Source: Deltaproteobacteria bacterium
GTDB lineage: Bacteria > Desulfobacterota > Dissulfuribacteria > Dissulfuribacterales > S140-46
Reading direction: 5' to 3'
Length of the DNA: 14,261 nucleotides
Assembly: GCA_015491585.1 (NCBI GenBank)
Contig: WFVQ01000121.1
Span: 1 to 14,261, forward strand
In this document: piece after piece, positions 13,245 through 14,261 of the stretch
Layout of the letters: each line of letters begins with the position of its first letter
Numbering within the stretch: position 1 is the first letter of the stretch
Translations under genes and position numbers: made by a program
Notes under the pieces: model-generated
What the model was told of the DNA's origin: nothing
Seen by the model: the letters and a program-made list of their open reading frames with translations, nothing else
Databases searched by the model: none

Positions 13245-14261
13245 TCAACACCTCCCGAAGACCCGCTGGAATATGGTGTCCACGTGCTTGAGATGGTAAG
13301 AGAGGTCGAATATCCCCTCTATTTCCTCTCTGCTCAGGTGTCTGGCCAGGTCTTTGTCTTCAAGGAGGAGCTCTTTGAATCCGCCCTTTCCCTGCCAGAC
13401 CTCCATCGCCCTCCTCTGGACAATGGAATATGCCTCCTCCCTGGATACACCTTTCTGGGTCAGGACCAGGAGCACCTGTTGCGAGAATATCAGCCCTTTT
13501 AGCATCTCGAGGTTGGCCTTCATTCTTTCGGGATATACCACCAGCTTGTCCATAAGCCCTGTAAGCCTGGCCAACATGAAGTCTCCGGCTATAAAGGCGT
13601 CCGGGGCAATGACCCGCTCCACAGAAGAGTGGCTGATATCGCGCTCGTGCCACAGTGCCACGTTCTCCAGCGCCGGAACCGCATAGGAGCGGACCAGTCT
13701 GGCCAGGCCGCAGAGGTTCTCGGAGAGGATGGGATTGCGTTTGTGGGGCATGGCAGACGACCCCTTCTGCCCTGGCCTGAAATACTCCTCGGCCTCCAGG
13801 ACTTCGGTCCGCTGCAGGTGGCGCACCTCGGTGGCCATCTTCTCCACCGTGCTGGCGAGGATGGCCAGGGAACAGAAGACCTCGGCATACCTGTCACGCT
13901 GGACCACCTGGTTCGACGCCGGCGCCGGCTTCAGCCCCAGGCGGCCGCAGACATACTCCTCGACCCTCGGATCTATATTGGCAAAGGTCCCCACCGCCCC
14001 GGAGATCTTGCCCACCGCCACCCTCTCCCTGGCAGCCTCGAGCCTGGCCAGGTTCCGTCTCATCTCGTCATACCATATCGCCAGCTTGAGGCCGAAAGTG
14101 ATGGGCTCTGCGTGGATGCCGTGAGAGCGGCCTATCATCACCGTATCCTTGTGCTCGAAGGCCCTGCGCTCCAGGACCTCCAGGAGCGCCTTCACGTCCG
14201 CGATGATCATATCCATGGACCTGGTCATGAGCACGGCCATTGCAGTGTCCAACATATCCGA
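13245..14261 (-). CDS. purB: Adenylosuccinate lyase PurB (N terminus outside window)
   Basis: PurB cleaves SAICAR to AICAR and adenylosuccinate to AMP, releasing fumarate, in purine synthesis. The visible 338 residues lack roughly the first 90-100; the frame is open at the window edge, starting S-D-M-L-D-T where the family has the SSDVLDT helix. All later signatures are present: IGRSHGIHAEPITFG with the catalytic His region, GAVGTFANIDP, and the fumarase/aspartase superfamily signature GSSAMPHKRNP carrying the catalytic Ser loop. HERDISHSSVERV, also typical, follows. The C-terminal helical domain is complete. It is the first visible gene of the purB-pyrE-permease run, separated from pyrE by one base. 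The lengths and motifs give no hint of a pseudogene; truncation is due only to the window edge. Confidence 0.95.
   Translation of the reverse strand, partial: SDMLDTAMAVLMTRSMDMIIADVKALLEVLERRAFEHKDTVMIGRSHGIHAEPITFGLKLAIWYDEMRRNLARLEAARERVAVGKISGAVGTFANIDPRVEEYVCGRLGLKPAPASNQVVQRDRYAEVFCSLAILASTVEKMATEVRHLQRTEVLEAEEYFRPGQKGSSAMPHKRNPILSENLCGLARLVRSYAVPALENVALWHERDISHSSVERVIAPDAFIAGDFMLARLTGLMDKLVVYPERMKANLEMLKGLIFSQQVLLVLTQKGVSREEAYSIVQRRAMEVWQGKGGFKELLLEDKDLARHLSREEIEGIFDLSYHLKHVDTIFQRVFGRC

Overview
The window looks like part of a chromosome from a flagellated Gram-negative bacterium, most plausibly a member of the Desulfobacterota / former Deltaproteobacteria. That placement is inference. 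It rests on a lipoprotein-like and exported cell-envelope pair, a hook operon with a sigma-54-type promoter, selenocysteine machinery (selA), and a TPR protein of a style I associate with that group. No mobile element, CRISPR array, tRNA or rRNA gene was seen. No stretch longer than about 300 bases lacks a gene.

Left part (1-7740, + strand). A partial CsgG/LpoB-like envelope protein, probably a lipoprotein, is followed 14 bases later by an exported 591-residue protein. This second protein has a BACON-like beta domain near its N terminus and a complete retropepsin-like aspartic protease domain at its C terminus. A strong Rho-independent terminator closes this pair. The T-run of that terminator runs straight into a well-formed sigma-54 -24/-12 promoter. 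From there a hook-assembly operon follows: fliK (hook-length control), flgD (hook cap/scaffold) and flgE (hook protein), with a possible 16-codon leader ORF between flgD and flgE. FlgE is long (668 aa) and carries six Asp/Gly-rich loops of calcium-binding type in its central, surface-exposed part. A terminator closes the operon.

Middle part (7730-11398). On the - strand, selA is coupled by an ATGA overlap to a 601-residue TPR protein with a degenerate N-terminal sensory-type region. selA and the + strand rlmH start from the same CATG, so the two divergent genes overlap by two bases and have no intergenic DNA.

Right part (11425-14261, - strand). purB (truncated by the window edge), pyrE, an AEC-family permease and a small NifU-like Fe-S protein follow one another. 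purB, pyrE and the permease are tightly packed. The nfu-like gene has a 103-base leader with a possible promoter of its own.

Functionally the window combines hook building, selenocysteine synthesis, ribosome modification, purine/pyrimidine synthesis and Fe-S assembly. The less ordinary items are the exported BACON-like/protease fusion with its partner, the calcium-loop FlgE, the duplicated hydrophobic segments in FliK, and the selA-coupled TPR gene.
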